A stretch of 64,000 nucleotides of DNA from CAZROT01 sp964601895 (GCA_964601895.1 CAZROT010000003.1:62001-126000); one strand, 5' to 3'; positions 43,736 to 53,007 are shown, counted from the stretch's first letter. Numbers and translations are program-made. The notes: generated by a model not told the origin, from the sequence alone.

Positions 43736-44824
43736 TTGTATCTGTTACGCCGCCTGTTACTGGTGATACCTACACTCTGGGCGATAATCACCATTAATTT
43801 TTTTATTGTACAGAGTGCACCGGGAGGTCCAGTCGATAGCCTGATTGCCACTATTGAATATGGGCAGGATGCCACCAGCAGTGGTCACCGTAGTGGATAT
43901 AAAAACAATGCTGAAAGTCGGCATACTGCACCATTTGATGAAAGTCATTATCGTGGAGCTCAAAACGTTGATTCTCAATTCATCGCCGAAATGACTCAAC
44001 GCTTTGGCTTTGATAAACCCCTGTATCAGCGCTATCTGGATATGTTATGCAATTACCTGCGCTTTGATTTTGGTGAAAGCCTGTTTCGTGGTGAATCCGT
44101 CAGCACATTAATCAAAAGTCGCTTACCGGTTTCCATGTCTCTCGGCTTATGGAGCACAATGCTTATCTGTGTTATTTCGATCCCTCTGGGTATTAAAAAA
44201 GCAATAAAAAATGGCACCACCTTTGATATCTGGAGCAGTACATTTATTACCATAAGTTATGCTGTACCCATTTTCCTGTTTGCTGTTTTATTGATATTAC
44301 TATTTGCCAGTAGCAATGGGCTTTCCTGGTTTCCGCTGCGTGGTCTCGTTTCCAGTAATTTTGATACACTGACCTGTTATTGCAAGGTGATTGATTATTT
44401 CTGGCATCTGGCATTACCCGTGCTGGCAATTGTCATGAGCGGATTTGCCAGCTTAACCTTACTGACAAAGAATGCTTTTCTTGATGAAATTCATAAGCAA
44501 TATGTCATGACTGCACGTGCGCGGGGACTTGATGAAAAAACAATTCTGTGGGGTCATGTCTGTCGTAATGCTCTGTTACCGCTAATTGCCGGCTTCCCGG
44601 CAGTTTTTACTGGCCTGTTTTTTATGGGATCACTACCTGTTGAAGTCATATTTTCGCTAGACGGCCTGGGACTGCTGAGCTTTGAAGCCGCTGTACAGCA
44701 GGACTATCCTGTGATGTTTGGCACACTCTACATTTTCACCTTAACCGGACTGTTGCTGAATATCATCAGTGATATGCTTTACACCCTTATCGATCCAAGG
44801 ATCGATTTCGAGCAGTTAGCGTGA
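43736..44824 (+). CDS. yejB: ABC transporter permease YejB
   Basis: A 362-residue inner-membrane permease of the peptide ABC importer. The N-terminus YLLRRLLLVIPTLWAIITINFFIVQ matches E. coli YejB. The permease loop motif (TARARGLDEKTILWGHVCRNALLPLIAG) that contacts the ATPase is intact. The start codon is not ATG. I use the TTG at 43736, 13 bases after AAGGGGG; an in-frame CTG at 43727 is also possible. The C-terminus overlaps yejE by 4 bases (GTGA), so the two are translationally coupled. Confidence 0.93.
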   Translation: MYLLRRLLLVIPTLWAIITINFFIVQSAPGGPVDSLIATIEYGQDATSSGHRSGYKNNAESRHTAPFDESHYRGAQNVDSQFIAEMTQRFGFDKPLYQRYLDMLCNYLRFDFGESLFRGESVSTLIKSRLPVSMSLGLWSTMLICVISIPLGIKKAIKNGTTFDIWSSTFITISYAVPIFLFAVLLILLFASSNGLSWFPLRGLVSSNFDTLTCYCKVIDYFWHLALPVLAIVMSGFASLTLLTKNAFLDEIHKQYVMTARARGLDEKTILWGHVCRNALLPLIAGFPAVFTGLFFMGSLPVEVIFSLDGLGLLSFEAAVQQDYPVMFGTLYIFTLTGLLLNIISDMLYTLIDPRIDFEQLA

Positions 44825-45846
44825 ATTCGCTACCGCCTGCCAGTGAAACACTCTGGCTGCGTTTTCAACACCACCGGCGTGGTTACTGGTCTCTGTGGAT
44901 AGGCATTATTCTGTTTATTACCAGTCTGTCTTCCGAATTTATTGCCAATGACAAACCATTACTGCTCAGTTATCAGAATAAAATTCTCCTGCCTCTGATG
45001 GTTGATTACAGCGAAAGTGTATTTGGGGGGGATTTTCTCACAGCTACCGATTATCAGGATCCGTTTATTATACAACAGATACAACAACATGGCTGGGCTA
45101 TCTGGCCACCGGTGCGTTTTAGTTATAACACCCCTGATTTTGCCACCCGGCAACCTTTCCCATCCCCGCCATCCCGACATCATATCCTTGGAACCAATGA
45201 TAATGGCCATGATGTGCTGGCCAATATCCTCTATGGATTAAAATTTTCTCTGTTATTTGGTTTGATACTGACATTATTTTCCACTGTCATTGGTATTTTT
45301 GTCGGCGCCATACAGGGTTACTATGCCGGGTATGTTGATTTATGGGGACAACGCTTTATTGAAATCTGGTCCGGGCTGCCCGGGCTGATACTGATTATTT
45401 TACTCTCAGACATTATCCCTGCTGGCTTCTGGCGGCTATTATGCATCGCTCTGTTATTTGGATGGATACACCCTGCTGGCGTGGTACGTGCTGCATTCCT
45501 GCGTACGCGCAGCCAGAATTACATCCTCGCCGCACGCGCTATAGGTGCTAATAACCGTACAATTATAACAAACCATTTATTACCTCATGCCTCAGCTGCC
45601 ATACTGGCTTTTTTACCCTTTACTTTTTGTGGGGCCGTCACTTTACTGGCATCACTGGATTTTCTTGGTTTTGGTTTACCACAAGATTCACCTTCACTGG
45701 GCAGATTATTACTGCAGGGAAAAAATAATCCCGAAGCACCATGGATTGGCATTACTGCATTTCTGACCGTGGCCATCCTGCTTTGTTTACTCATTTTTAT
45801 CGGCGAAGCTATACGCGATGCCTGCAATCCACAACGGCTATGCTAA
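44821..45846 (+). CDS. yejE: ABC transporter permease YejE
   Basis: A 341-residue partner permease of YejB. It starts with GTG inside the yejB stop (GTGA). After one N-terminal helix comes a periplasmic segment with FGGDFLTATDYQDPF and HHILGTNDNGHDVLANILYGL, the usual DppC-like entry. Several helices and the EAA loop (AARAIGANNRTIITNHLLPHA) follow, then SLDFLGFGLPQDSPSLGRLL. No damage is seen. Confidence 0.95.
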   Translation: MNSLPPASETLWLRFQHHRRGYWSLWIGIILFITSLSSEFIANDKPLLLSYQNKILLPLMVDYSESVFGGDFLTATDYQDPFIIQQIQQHGWAIWPPVRFSYNTPDFATRQPFPSPPSRHHILGTNDNGHDVLANILYGLKFSLLFGLILTLFSTVIGIFVGAIQGYYAGYVDLWGQRFIEIWSGLPGLILIILLSDIIPAGFWRLLCIALLFGWIHPAGVVRAAFLRTRSQNYILAARAIGANNRTIITNHLLPHASAAILAFLPFTFCGAVTLLASLDFLGFGLPQDSPSLGRLLLQGKNNPEAPWIGITAFLTVAILLCLLIFIGEAIRDACNPQRLC

Positions 45847-45847
45847 C

Positions 45848-47413
45848 GTGACAACTCCCTTACTGGACATACAACATCTAAGCATTGCTTTCCAAAAAGG
45901 CAGCATAAAAAAACAGATTGTGCACCAGCTTTCCCTGCAAATTATGCCCGGTGAAGCCATGGCGTTAATCGGCAAATCTGGCTCGGGAAAAACCGTTACG
46001 GCACTGTCCATTCTACGGTTATTACCTTCACCTCCTGTCAGTTATCCCGAAGGTGACATCACTTTTTGTGGTCATTCATTATTGCACGCCCATGAAACTA
46101 CCTTACGTAAGATAAGGGGCAGGCGTATTTCCATGATTTTTCAGGATGCCGGCATTTCCTTAAACCCATTACACCGCATAGAAAAACAACTTACAGAAAC
46201 ACTAATGCTCCATCGTAACCTGTGCCGCGATACTGCACGTAATGAAATCCTGCAATACCTTGACAGGGTTGGGATCCGTAACCCTAAAACACGTCTGCAT
46301 GATTTCCCTCATCAGTTTTCTGGTGGTGAACGCCAGCGCATCATGATTGCCATGGCCGTACTCACTCAACCTTATCTTCTGATTGCAGATGAGCCGACCA
46401 CTGCTCTGGATGTCAGCACTCAGACCCAGCTTTTAACGTTACTCAACGAATTAAAGCAGGAACTCAATATGAGCTTATTAGTCATTACACACAATGTAGC
46501 GGTGGTAAAACAGCTGGCAGATAAGGTAACAGTAATCCATGAAGGCCACTGTGTGGAATCCAGCGCTCAGCAGGTATTATTGAATTCACCTGCGCATACT
46601 TATAGCCGTCAGCTTCTTAATACCCCACCTGCAAAGGCACCTTCAGCACAGGCACCCCTGCTTCAGGTAAAAAATCTGTGTGTGTCCTTTAACATCAGAC
46701 GCAAATTACTGCGCCGTACCACCAGCTATCATGCGGTAAAAAATGTCAGTTTTACCTTGCATGCGGGTGTCAGCGTCGGTCTTATCGGTGAATCGGGTTG
46801 TGGTAAAAGCTCTACTGCCTTAGCACTGTTACGCCTTCTCCCTTCAACAGGAGAAATCTGGTTTGAGCAAACTCCATTACACACGCTGACATCACGGCAA
46901 ATGTTAGCTTATCGCAGCCGTATTCAGATGGTATTCCAGGATCCTTCGTCTGCACTTAATCCGAAGATGACGGCGCTGCAAATTATCGCTGAAGGATTAA
47001 AAATACATCAAAAATTAACTGCCGGACAAAGAGAGCTGAATGTCATTACTACTATGCAGCAGGTCGGGCTGGATCCTGTGACACGATATCGTTACCCGGC
47101 CGAATTTTCTGGTGGTGAACGCCAGCGTATTGCCATAGCACGTGCACTTATTCTGCAGCCACAGCTATTGATACTTGACGAACCCACAGCATCGCTGGAC
47201 AAAGCCGTACAATCTGAAATTCTCAACTTACTGAAAATGCTGCAACAGCAGCATCAGTTGAGCTACCTGTTTATCAGCCATGACTTAGAGATTATCCGTT
47301 CTTTCTGCCAGCAGGTAATCATTCTGCATCCTGATGGAATCGTTCAACAGGGAGAAAGCCAGGGTATATTCACCAGAGCGGCTCTCAATGGTTATAATTC
47401 AGCAGGTTATTAG
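45848..47413 (+). CDS. yejF: ABC transporter ATP-binding protein YejF (double ATPase)
   Basis: A 521-residue fused pair of ABC ATPases energising YejBE. Walker A motifs: GKSGSGKTVTAL (first) and GESGCGKSSTAL (second). Signatures: FSGGERQRIMIA and FSGGERQRIAIA. Walker B: LLIADEPTTALD and LLILDEPTASLD. I start at the GTG at 45848 because VTTPLLDIQHLS aligns with the E. coli N-terminus and it lies 1 bp after the yejE stop. An ATG at 45818 would add ten residues inside yejE. Neither has a good ribosome-binding site. Confidence 0.94.
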   Translation: MTTPLLDIQHLSIAFQKGSIKKQIVHQLSLQIMPGEAMALIGKSGSGKTVTALSILRLLPSPPVSYPEGDITFCGHSLLHAHETTLRKIRGRRISMIFQDAGISLNPLHRIEKQLTETLMLHRNLCRDTARNEILQYLDRVGIRNPKTRLHDFPHQFSGGERQRIMIAMAVLTQPYLLIADEPTTALDVSTQTQLLTLLNELKQELNMSLLVITHNVAVVKQLADKVTVIHEGHCVESSAQQVLLNSPAHTYSRQLLNTPPAKAPSAQAPLLQVKNLCVSFNIRRKLLRRTTSYHAVKNVSFTLHAGVSVGLIGESGCGKSSTALALLRLLPSTGEIWFEQTPLHTLTSRQMLAYRSRIQMVFQDPSSALNPKMTALQIIAEGLKIHQKLTAGQRELNVITTMQQVGLDPVTRYRYPAEFSGGERQRIAIARALILQPQLLILDEPTASLDKAVQSEILNLLKMLQQQHQLSYLFISHDLEIIRSFCQQVIILHPDGIVQQGESQGIFTRAALNGYNSAGY

Positions 47414-47454
47414 TTTACAGACTAATAGATACGATAAAGAACACTGGCATGATT

Positions 47455-47817
47455 TTAGCAAGGGTTAGGTATACCCGGCGTTTCAGCGATGGCAACACCC
47501 ACATTCTTAAGGTGGCATATTACTGCACTTTCATCATGGCAGGATACAAACAGACAGGGTTCGTTTTTCCACTCAATGATGGTACTTTCTAGCAAAATTT
47601 CCTTCAGCGAAAGATGGAGCCACTGCATAACATTTCTGGCATGAATGCCAGAATATCCCAGTAATTTAAGTCCAAGCAGTTTATTATTTTCGTCTGTTAT
47701 AGCTGCCGCTGGCAGAGGCTCTACCTGTATACCAGCATAGCCAGACAACCAACGATAACTTTGCGGCAGACGACACACTACCAGAAGATCCACTACCGAA
47801 AGTTGAAAATTACTCAC
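47455..47817 (-). CDS. yejG: YejG family protein
   Basis: 120 residues, convergent with yejF. It aligns with E. coli YejG (114 residues): FQLSVV, then RLPQSYRWLSGYAGIQVEPLP, EPCLFVSCHDESA and CHLKNVGVAIAE. About six extra residues (DLLVVC) follow the first strand. I choose the GTG at 47817 as start. AGGAA lies 6 bases upstream, and the N-terminus VSNFQLS then matches E. coli MTSLQLS; a TTG at 47841 has no ribosome-binding site. Function is unknown in E. coli. In E. coli, too, yejG follows yejF. Confidence 0.85.
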   Translation of the reverse strand: MSNFQLSVVDLLVVCRLPQSYRWLSGYAGIQVEPLPAAAITDENNKLLGLKLLGYSGIHARNVMQWLHLSLKEILLESTIIEWKNEPCLFVSCHDESAVICHLKNVGVAIAETPGIPNPC

Positions 47818-48028
47818 ATGATGTTCCTGATTAATAATCAAAATAATTAATTACTAAAAAACAACGAGATAAATTAATTCACCCATATTTAAACAAGGCA
47901 AGACACTAACACAGTATTGCATTTCAATAATCCATCAACAAATCTTGTAGCTATAATAACAAAGATCAACCTGCACCAAACATCATCGTCTGACGCTCTG
48001 TATTCAGGAGGGGGCGAGAAAGAATAAT

Positions 48029-48739
48029 CTATTTTTGTGGTGCAATCATGCTGGTAATCTCCCACTCAGTCAGGCTGCGATATTCTCCTGCAGCCAGAGA
48101 ATTATCCAAAACAATCTCACCAATGCATTCGCGATGCAAGCCTGTAACCAGATTACCGCATGCAGCAAACATTCTCTTGACCTGATGATAACGACCTTCA
48201 CTTATGGTCAAACGCACTAGTTCAGGTTTTAATAAAACTAACCTCGCAGGCCTGGTCAGTGTTTTCTCGCCATGAAGCTGAATCCCTGCCATAAACTGTC
48301 GGATAACATCATTAGCCAGCGGATATGCCAGAGTGACCAGATAAGTTTTTTCACAATAATATTTAGGTGACGTTACCCGATGTGACCATTGGCCATCATC
48401 AGTCAGTAAAACCAGGCCGGTGGCATCAATATCGAGGCGCCCTGCTGCGTGCAGCTTATACGCTGCAGGTTCATCAAGAAAATTCAGCACTGTCGGATGG
48501 TCAGGATCTGCTGTAGAACAAACATAACATTGTGGTTTATTCAGCATAAAATAACGACGACCGACAACTTGCTTATGCAGTAGATCCCCGTCAAACATTA
48601 CTGTCTGTTGATGAGTAATTTTAATCGCACCATTGTCAATGAGTTTACCATCTACAGTGACTTTTTTTTCGCGCAATTTCGTCGCAATGAATCTGCGGCT
48701 AACTCCCAACTGTTGCGATAAGAATCTATCCAGGCGCAT
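48029..48739 (-). CDS. rsuA: 16S rRNA pseudouridine-516 synthase
   Basis: 236 residues. An N-terminal S4 RNA-binding domain (MRLDRFLSQQLGVSRRFIATKL) is followed by the pseudouridine synthase fold, with the catalytic aspartate in AGRLDIDATGLVLLTDDG. The blocks YFMLNKPQCYVCST, HPTVLNFLDEP and RLTISEGRYHQVKRMFAACGN are as in E. coli RsuA. It modifies position 516 in the 30S subunit. It keeps its E. coli neighbourhood between yejG and rplY, with bcr and yejH missing. Confidence 0.97.
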   Translation of the reverse strand: MRLDRFLSQQLGVSRRFIATKLREKKVTVDGKLIDNGAIKITHQQTVMFDGDLLHKQVVGRRYFMLNKPQCYVCSTADPDHPTVLNFLDEPAAYKLHAAGRLDIDATGLVLLTDDGQWSHRVTSPKYYCEKTYLVTLAYPLANDVIRQFMAGIQLHGEKTLTRPARLVLLKPELVRLTISEGRYHQVKRMFAACGNLVTGLHRECIGEIVLDNSLAAGEYRSLTEWEITSMIAPQK

Positions 48740-49042
48740 GCAATCTATCTATTATCCGTTGCACTGTATAATCATTTTAATATAACACAATACTCTATCA
48801 ACCAGCAGTATGCACAGAGTTTACGCTAAGGCAATCAGTAAAATAGACATATCGTAAAATCTTTATGATTTTAAATATTATTTTCATTAAGCACATTCTA
48901 AAAAAAGATCCATTTGCTGTCAGTGCTACATTAAGCTAGAATGCGGCGCAGGTTAATGTCGCAGGCTTATCAGACCTTGCTGATTTTTTTTTATATGCCG
49001 TTGTATCACCTGTGGTGTGGCAATGATTACAGGAAAGAAATG
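48740..49042. other. 303-bp gap with the rplY promoter and leader
   Basis: Contains the rplY promoter (48914-48942) and a leader of roughly 95 nt. A short stem ATCAG/CTGAT followed by a run of T lies at about 48969-48993 in the leader. It could act in autoregulation or attenuation but is weak. Confidence 0.4.
48914..48942 (+). promoter_or_regulatory. rplY promoter
   Basis: TTGCTG (48914-48919), a 17-bp spacer, and TAGAAT (48937-48942), upstream of rplY. A GC-rich discriminator (GCGGCGCAGG) follows, as is usual for ribosomal protein promoters. Confidence 0.7.
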
Positions 49043-49327
49043 ATGTTCACTATTAATGTAGAAGTACGTAAAGAACAAGGCAAAGGAGCAAGTCGCCGTC
49101 TGCGTGTTGCAGGTAAATTTCCAGCGGTGATTTATGGAAGAAAAGAAGCACCTGTTTCCATTCAGCTTGACCATGACACAACGAAAAATCTGGAAGTAAA
49201 ACCAGGTTTTTACGGTGAAATCCTTTCCCTGATTATTGAAGGTAAAACAACTAACGTAAAAGTGCAGGCAGTTCAGCGCCATCCGTTCAAGCCGAAACTG
49301 ACACATATCGATTTTATACGCGTTTAA
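49043..49327 (+). CDS. rplY: 50S ribosomal protein L25
   Basis: 94 residues, exactly the E. coli length; the 5S rRNA-binding protein of the large subunit. MFTINVEVRKEQGKGASRRLR, FPAVIYG, and the C-terminal RHPFKPKLTHIDFIRV are characteristic. I start at the second of two adjacent ATG codons (49043), with AGGAAAG 5 bases upstream. The longer open frame from 48941 runs through the leader and is not coding. In E. coli L25 represses its own mRNA through the leader. Confidence 0.97.
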   Translation: MFTINVEVRKEQGKGASRRLRVAGKFPAVIYGRKEAPVSIQLDHDTTKNLEVKPGFYGEILSLIIEGKTTNVKVQAVQRHPFKPKLTHIDFIRV

Positions 49328-49691
49328 ATTATCATATCAAATACTCAGATGGTGCGGGATTAAGTGCTGATTTTGAAATCAGCACTCCCAGCCCCTGGAG
49401 CCAGCATCATTCATATCATGACCATAAATTAAATTTATAGTACATTTATCTGTCTTTCAGGCCCCATGGCTGGTTCCTGATAGCAAAATAATAAAAATAA
49501 AAAAAGCGTATTTCCGATGCAGAAAATAAAGAATACTTACCATCTGATTCAATCTGTTATAAGAGAATTCTTTCATTCATTCTGACTGCCCGGTGTATCG
49601 TTGCTGCCAGCACCGATTTAACCTGGATGAAAATACCCTGTATTGCTGCCCTGATGAATATACCGTTTAACTAGGGAAAAAATCTGAATCT
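49328..49691. other. 364-bp gap between rplY and yejM
   Basis: Holds a perfect 24-bp palindrome after rplY (listed separately) and AT-rich sequence. E. coli yejK and yejL lie here; neither is recognisable. AGGGA lies about 14 bases before the yejM ATG. Confidence 0.4.
49363..49386. repeat. perfect 24-bp palindrome downstream of rplY
   Basis: AGTGCTGATTT-TG-AAATCAGCACT starts 36 bp after the rplY stop. It would form a strong RNA hairpin. It is followed by CCCAGCCCC, not U, so transcript protection or rho-assisted termination is more likely than intrinsic termination. Confidence 0.75.
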
Positions 49692-51410
49692 ATGGTGACA
49701 AATCATCAGCCTTATCGTGAAAAAATTTCCCAGATGGTTAGCTGGGGACACTGGTTTGTCCTGTTTAATATACTACTTTGCCTCATACTGGGCAGCCGTT
49801 ATCTCTTTATTGCTGACTGGCCCGCCTCATTACCGGGCCGCATCTATGCTTTCGTAAGCTGGTTGGGGCATTTCAGTTTTATCGTTTTTATCATTTATCT
49901 GCTGGTAATCTTTCCGCTCACTTTTGTCATTATGTCTCAGCGCTTACTGCGCTTTCTCGCAACTCTCATTGCGACAACCGGAATTATTCTACTGCTGGTT
50001 GATACTGAAATCTTTACGCGTTTTTACCTTCATCTCAATCCACTTCTCTGGAAGCTGGTGATGAATCCAGAGCACAATGAACAGGCTCGAGACTGGCAGC
50101 TAATCTTCATTTGTATACCTGTTGTCTTCCTGGTTGAATTACTCTGTGGCATCTGGTTCTGGAAGAAATTACGCATGCTCAATCGCTACCGACTGGGCAA
50201 ACCACTGGCAGCACTGTTTATGAGCAGTTTTTTTGCAACTCACCTCATTTACGTCTGGGCCGACGCGCACTTCTATCGCCCAATCACCATGCAGCGCGCC
50301 AATTTACCTCTTTCTTATCCTATGACAGCACGTAGCTTTTTAGAAAAACATGGGCTACTGGACAGACAGGAATATCAACACAAACTGGCTCTTCAGGGTA
50401 ACCCTTCTGTTCCGTCAGTTGAATATCCACTCAGCAAAATCGCCTTCTCTGTTGTGCCTGAGCCATTAAATCTGCTAATGATTGTCATTAATGGGATCGA
50501 TAATCAAAATAGCATGCATGATATGCCCGTGCTCACAGACTTTGCCCGGGCTAATATCCAGTTTAACAACCATTTCAGTTCTGGCAGTCGCCAGGATACG
50601 GGGTTATTTGGCCTGTTTTACGGTATCTCATCTATTTATCTGGATGCCATTCTGGCAACACGCCAGCCTTCTGAATTGATGAATACCCTCGGCATGCAAG
50701 GTTATCAATTTGGCCTGTTTTCATCAGATGGCTTCGACACGCCACTCTACCGTCAGGCATTATTAACTGATTTCTCACTACCTGTGCCCGTAAAACAGCA
50801 AAACAACCAGACAACGCAACAATGGCAACAATGGCTGGCGAACCATAACAGCAGCAAACCATGGTTTTCATATATCAGCCTGTATGCTAACCAGACCGAG
50901 GCAATATCAGAAAAAACCAATAATCGCGCGCAATCTGTTGATGATGAAATTGCCATTATACTTGACACCATAGCTAAAAAAGACATTGCAAACACCACAG
51001 TCATCGTTATCACCGCCGTACACAACGATAAGACACAAACCAGCTATCCAAAACTGCAGGCGCCGTTAATCATGCGCTGGCCAGGCATACCGGCACAACA
51101 ACACAATAAATTAACCAGTCATGAAGATATTATGGCTACACTGATGCAAAAGCTGTTGCACGTCACAAGCTCATCTGGCGATTACTCGCAGGGAGAAGAC
51201 CTCTTTGCAACAACCCGCCATCACAACTGGATAGCTACAGGGGAAAATAACCGATTGATAATTACCACCCCCGCGCGCATCTTAATAGTGGATAACAATG
51301 GAAAATGGCAGGTTATCGACCATAAAGGCAATAATATAAAAAATGAGCAGCCACAACTCTCCCTGCTATTCCAGGTGTTAACTGACATAAGGCGTTTTAT
51401 TGCTAATTAA
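49692..51410 (+). CDS. yejM: inner-membrane LPS-regulating protein YejM (PbgA/LapC)
   Basis: 572 residues (E. coli 586). Five N-terminal helices (to about residue 190) are followed by a basic linker and a large periplasmic sulfatase-like domain. The N-terminus VTNHQPYREKISQMVSWGHWFVLFNILL, the block FYRPITMQRANLPLSYPMTARSFLEKHGLLD and FGLFYGIS, GYQFGLFSSDGF match YejM. In E. coli it senses periplasmic LPS and restrains LpxC proteolysis through LapB/FtsH. The periplasmic part lacks obvious metal-binding catalytic residues, as in the family. Confidence 0.96.
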   Translation: MVTNHQPYREKISQMVSWGHWFVLFNILLCLILGSRYLFIADWPASLPGRIYAFVSWLGHFSFIVFIIYLLVIFPLTFVIMSQRLLRFLATLIATTGIILLLVDTEIFTRFYLHLNPLLWKLVMNPEHNEQARDWQLIFICIPVVFLVELLCGIWFWKKLRMLNRYRLGKPLAALFMSSFFATHLIYVWADAHFYRPITMQRANLPLSYPMTARSFLEKHGLLDRQEYQHKLALQGNPSVPSVEYPLSKIAFSVVPEPLNLLMIVINGIDNQNSMHDMPVLTDFARANIQFNNHFSSGSRQDTGLFGLFYGISSIYLDAILATRQPSELMNTLGMQGYQFGLFSSDGFDTPLYRQALLTDFSLPVPVKQQNNQTTQQWQQWLANHNSSKPWFSYISLYANQTEAISEKTNNRAQSVDDEIAIILDTIAKKDIANTTVIVITAVHNDKTQTSYPKLQAPLIMRWPGIPAQQHNKLTSHEDIMATLMQKLLHVTSSSGDYSQGEDLFATTRHHNWIATGENNRLIITTPARILIVDNNGKWQVIDHKGNNIKNEQPQLSLLFQVLTDIRRFIAN

Positions 51411-51464
51411 TGTTAAAATTTTATAGCAGCGGATGGTGGATTAAATGTTCAATCTTACCCGAGG

Positions 51465-51488
51465 CCATCCATGATTAAACATGGATGG
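51465..51488 (+). terminator. probable yejM 3' hairpin
   Basis: CCATCCATG (51465-51473), loop ATTAAA, CATGGATGG (51480-51488): a perfect 9-bp stem 55 bp after the yejM stop. The T-run (TTTTTTT) comes only about 35 bases later, so classic intrinsic termination is not clear. Confidence 0.5.
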
Positions 51489-51612
51489 GGTGACATCATA
51501 AATGCACTAACTAAAAATAACTTTTTTTGAATGAATACTGCTCCTAAAACTCGATCATTATTTTACAATATGCCATTGTATTCAGATATGATTTCATAAA
51601 GAGCACCTTATT

Positions 51613-52794
51613 TTGAAAAATATAATTCGCCAGTTCCTGCGTCTGGAAGCAGCGGCAGGCCTTATTCTCATCGTTGTTACGCTGTTTGCCTTAATGATTG
51701 CCAACAGCCCACTACAGAACGTTTATCACCTGTTCCTTGATGTTCCTGTCTCGGTAAAAATTAGTTCGCTGGATATCTCCAAACCCCTGCTATTGTGGAT
51801 TAATGACGGGATGATGGCGATTTTCTTTTTAGTGGTTGGACTTGAAATAAAAAGGGAACTCATCAATGGATCGTTAAAGGGGCGTGATAAAGCACTCTTT
51901 CCTGCTATTGCAGCACTCGGAGGAATGCTGATCCCGGCACTAATTTATCTGCTATTTAACGGCGCAGATGAAACCACACGCCAGGGCTGGGCAATTCCTA
52001 CAGCAACCGATATTGCCTTTGCGTTGGGTGTCATGGCGTTGTTAGGCAGCAGAGTACCTGGCAATCTGAAAGTATTTCTCCTCGCACTCGCGATTATCGA
52101 TGATTTAGGCGCCATCATTATCATTGCTTTATTTTACACCCATCAGATTTCACTCGACGCGCTGGGTGTAGCGGCTATTGCTATCGCCCTGCTTGCCTGG
52201 CTGAACTGGAGTGGAGTCAGCAAAACATCAGCTTACTTAATTATCGGGCTTATTTTATGGGTCAGTGTTCTTAAATCGGGTGTGCATGCAACATTATCGG
52301 GTGTCATTGTCGGATTAATGATTCCACTTAATACCCCTAAGCAAAAATATTCCCTTTCTGAAGAACTTGAGCAGAGCCTGCATCCCTGGGTAGCCTATCT
52401 GATTTTACCACTCTTTGCTTTTGCCAATGCCGGTGTATCTTTTGAGGAAGTATCCCTTTCAGGTTTAGCCTCATTGTTGCCCTCAGGTATCGCCTGCGGA
52501 CTGTTCTTTGGTAAACCGCTTGGTATTTTCATCTTCTGCTGGCTGGCCGTGAAACTGGGAGTTGCTAAACTGCCTGACGGTATCAATTTCAAACAGATTT
52601 TCGCTGTGGCCGTGTTATGTGGTATCGGCTTCACTATGTCTATTTTTATTGCTTCCCTTGCCTTCGAAAGGGCTGATGAAATGCTGAGTACCTATTCCAG
52701 ATTAGGTGTTCTGGTAGGGTCTGCAGCTGCAGCAGTGACAGGTTTTTACCTGTTATCCATGGTATTGCCGGGCCGGAAAAAATTGCCCGCATGA
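51613..52794 (+). CDS. nhaA: Na+/H+ antiporter NhaA
   Basis: A 393-residue inner-membrane antiporter for sodium and pH homeostasis. The ion-binding pair Asp163-Asp164 in AIIDDLGAI (bases from 52099) has the E. coli numbering. ATDIAFALGV (helix IV), LKSGVHATLSG, HPWVAYLILPLFAFANAGV and GIGFTMSIFIASLAF are intact. The start is TTG at 51613; E. coli uses GTG. The regulator gene nhaR, next to it in E. coli, is missing, so sodium induction may be lost. Confidence 0.97.
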   Translation: MKNIIRQFLRLEAAAGLILIVVTLFALMIANSPLQNVYHLFLDVPVSVKISSLDISKPLLLWINDGMMAIFFLVVGLEIKRELINGSLKGRDKALFPAIAALGGMLIPALIYLLFNGADETTRQGWAIPTATDIAFALGVMALLGSRVPGNLKVFLLALAIIDDLGAIIIIALFYTHQISLDALGVAAIAIALLAWLNWSGVSKTSAYLIIGLILWVSVLKSGVHATLSGVIVGLMIPLNTPKQKYSLSEELEQSLHPWVAYLILPLFAFANAGVSFEEVSLSGLASLLPSGIACGLFFGKPLGIFIFCWLAVKLGVAKLPDGINFKQIFAVAVLCGIGFTMSIFIASLAFERADEMLSTYSRLGVLVGSAAAAVTGFYLLSMVLPGRKKLPA

Positions 52795-52816
52795 TAACAC
52801 TGCCCGACAGTCGGTG

Positions 52817-52841
52817 CTGCTTCTTAAAATCAGAGAAGCAG
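52817..52841. terminator. hairpin downstream of nhaA
   Basis: CTGCTTCT (52817-52824) and AGAAGCAG (52834-52841) form a perfect 8-bp stem 22 bp after the nhaA stop; no U-tract follows. Confidence 0.45.
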
Positions 52842-52907
52842 TTCACTGCAGACAGCAATAAAAGCCTACTATACGTGGCAAAAGAATCAGGCAAGCCTGC
52901 GTGCTAT

Positions 52908-52924
52908 TGCATATAGCATATGCA
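52908..52924. repeat. 17-bp palindrome between nhaA and rpsT
   Basis: TGCATAT-AGC-ATATGCA, a perfect 7-bp inverted repeat with a 3-bp centre, flanked by CCTG and AGG. It lies between convergent genes; role unknown. Confidence 0.5.
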
Positions 52925-52991
52925 GGAACAACAGGCTATAGAAAAGGGAGAAAGCGGCATAGCTGTCAGGGGAATATAAATAACGCACACA

Positions 52992-53007
52992 CCTGTCAGA
53001 CAACAGG
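52992..53007 (-). terminator. weak terminator-like hairpin of rpsT
   Basis: On the minus strand, CCTGT-TGTCTG-ACAGG starts immediately after the TAG stop and is followed by a T/G-rich tract. The 5-bp stem is short. Confidence 0.3.
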
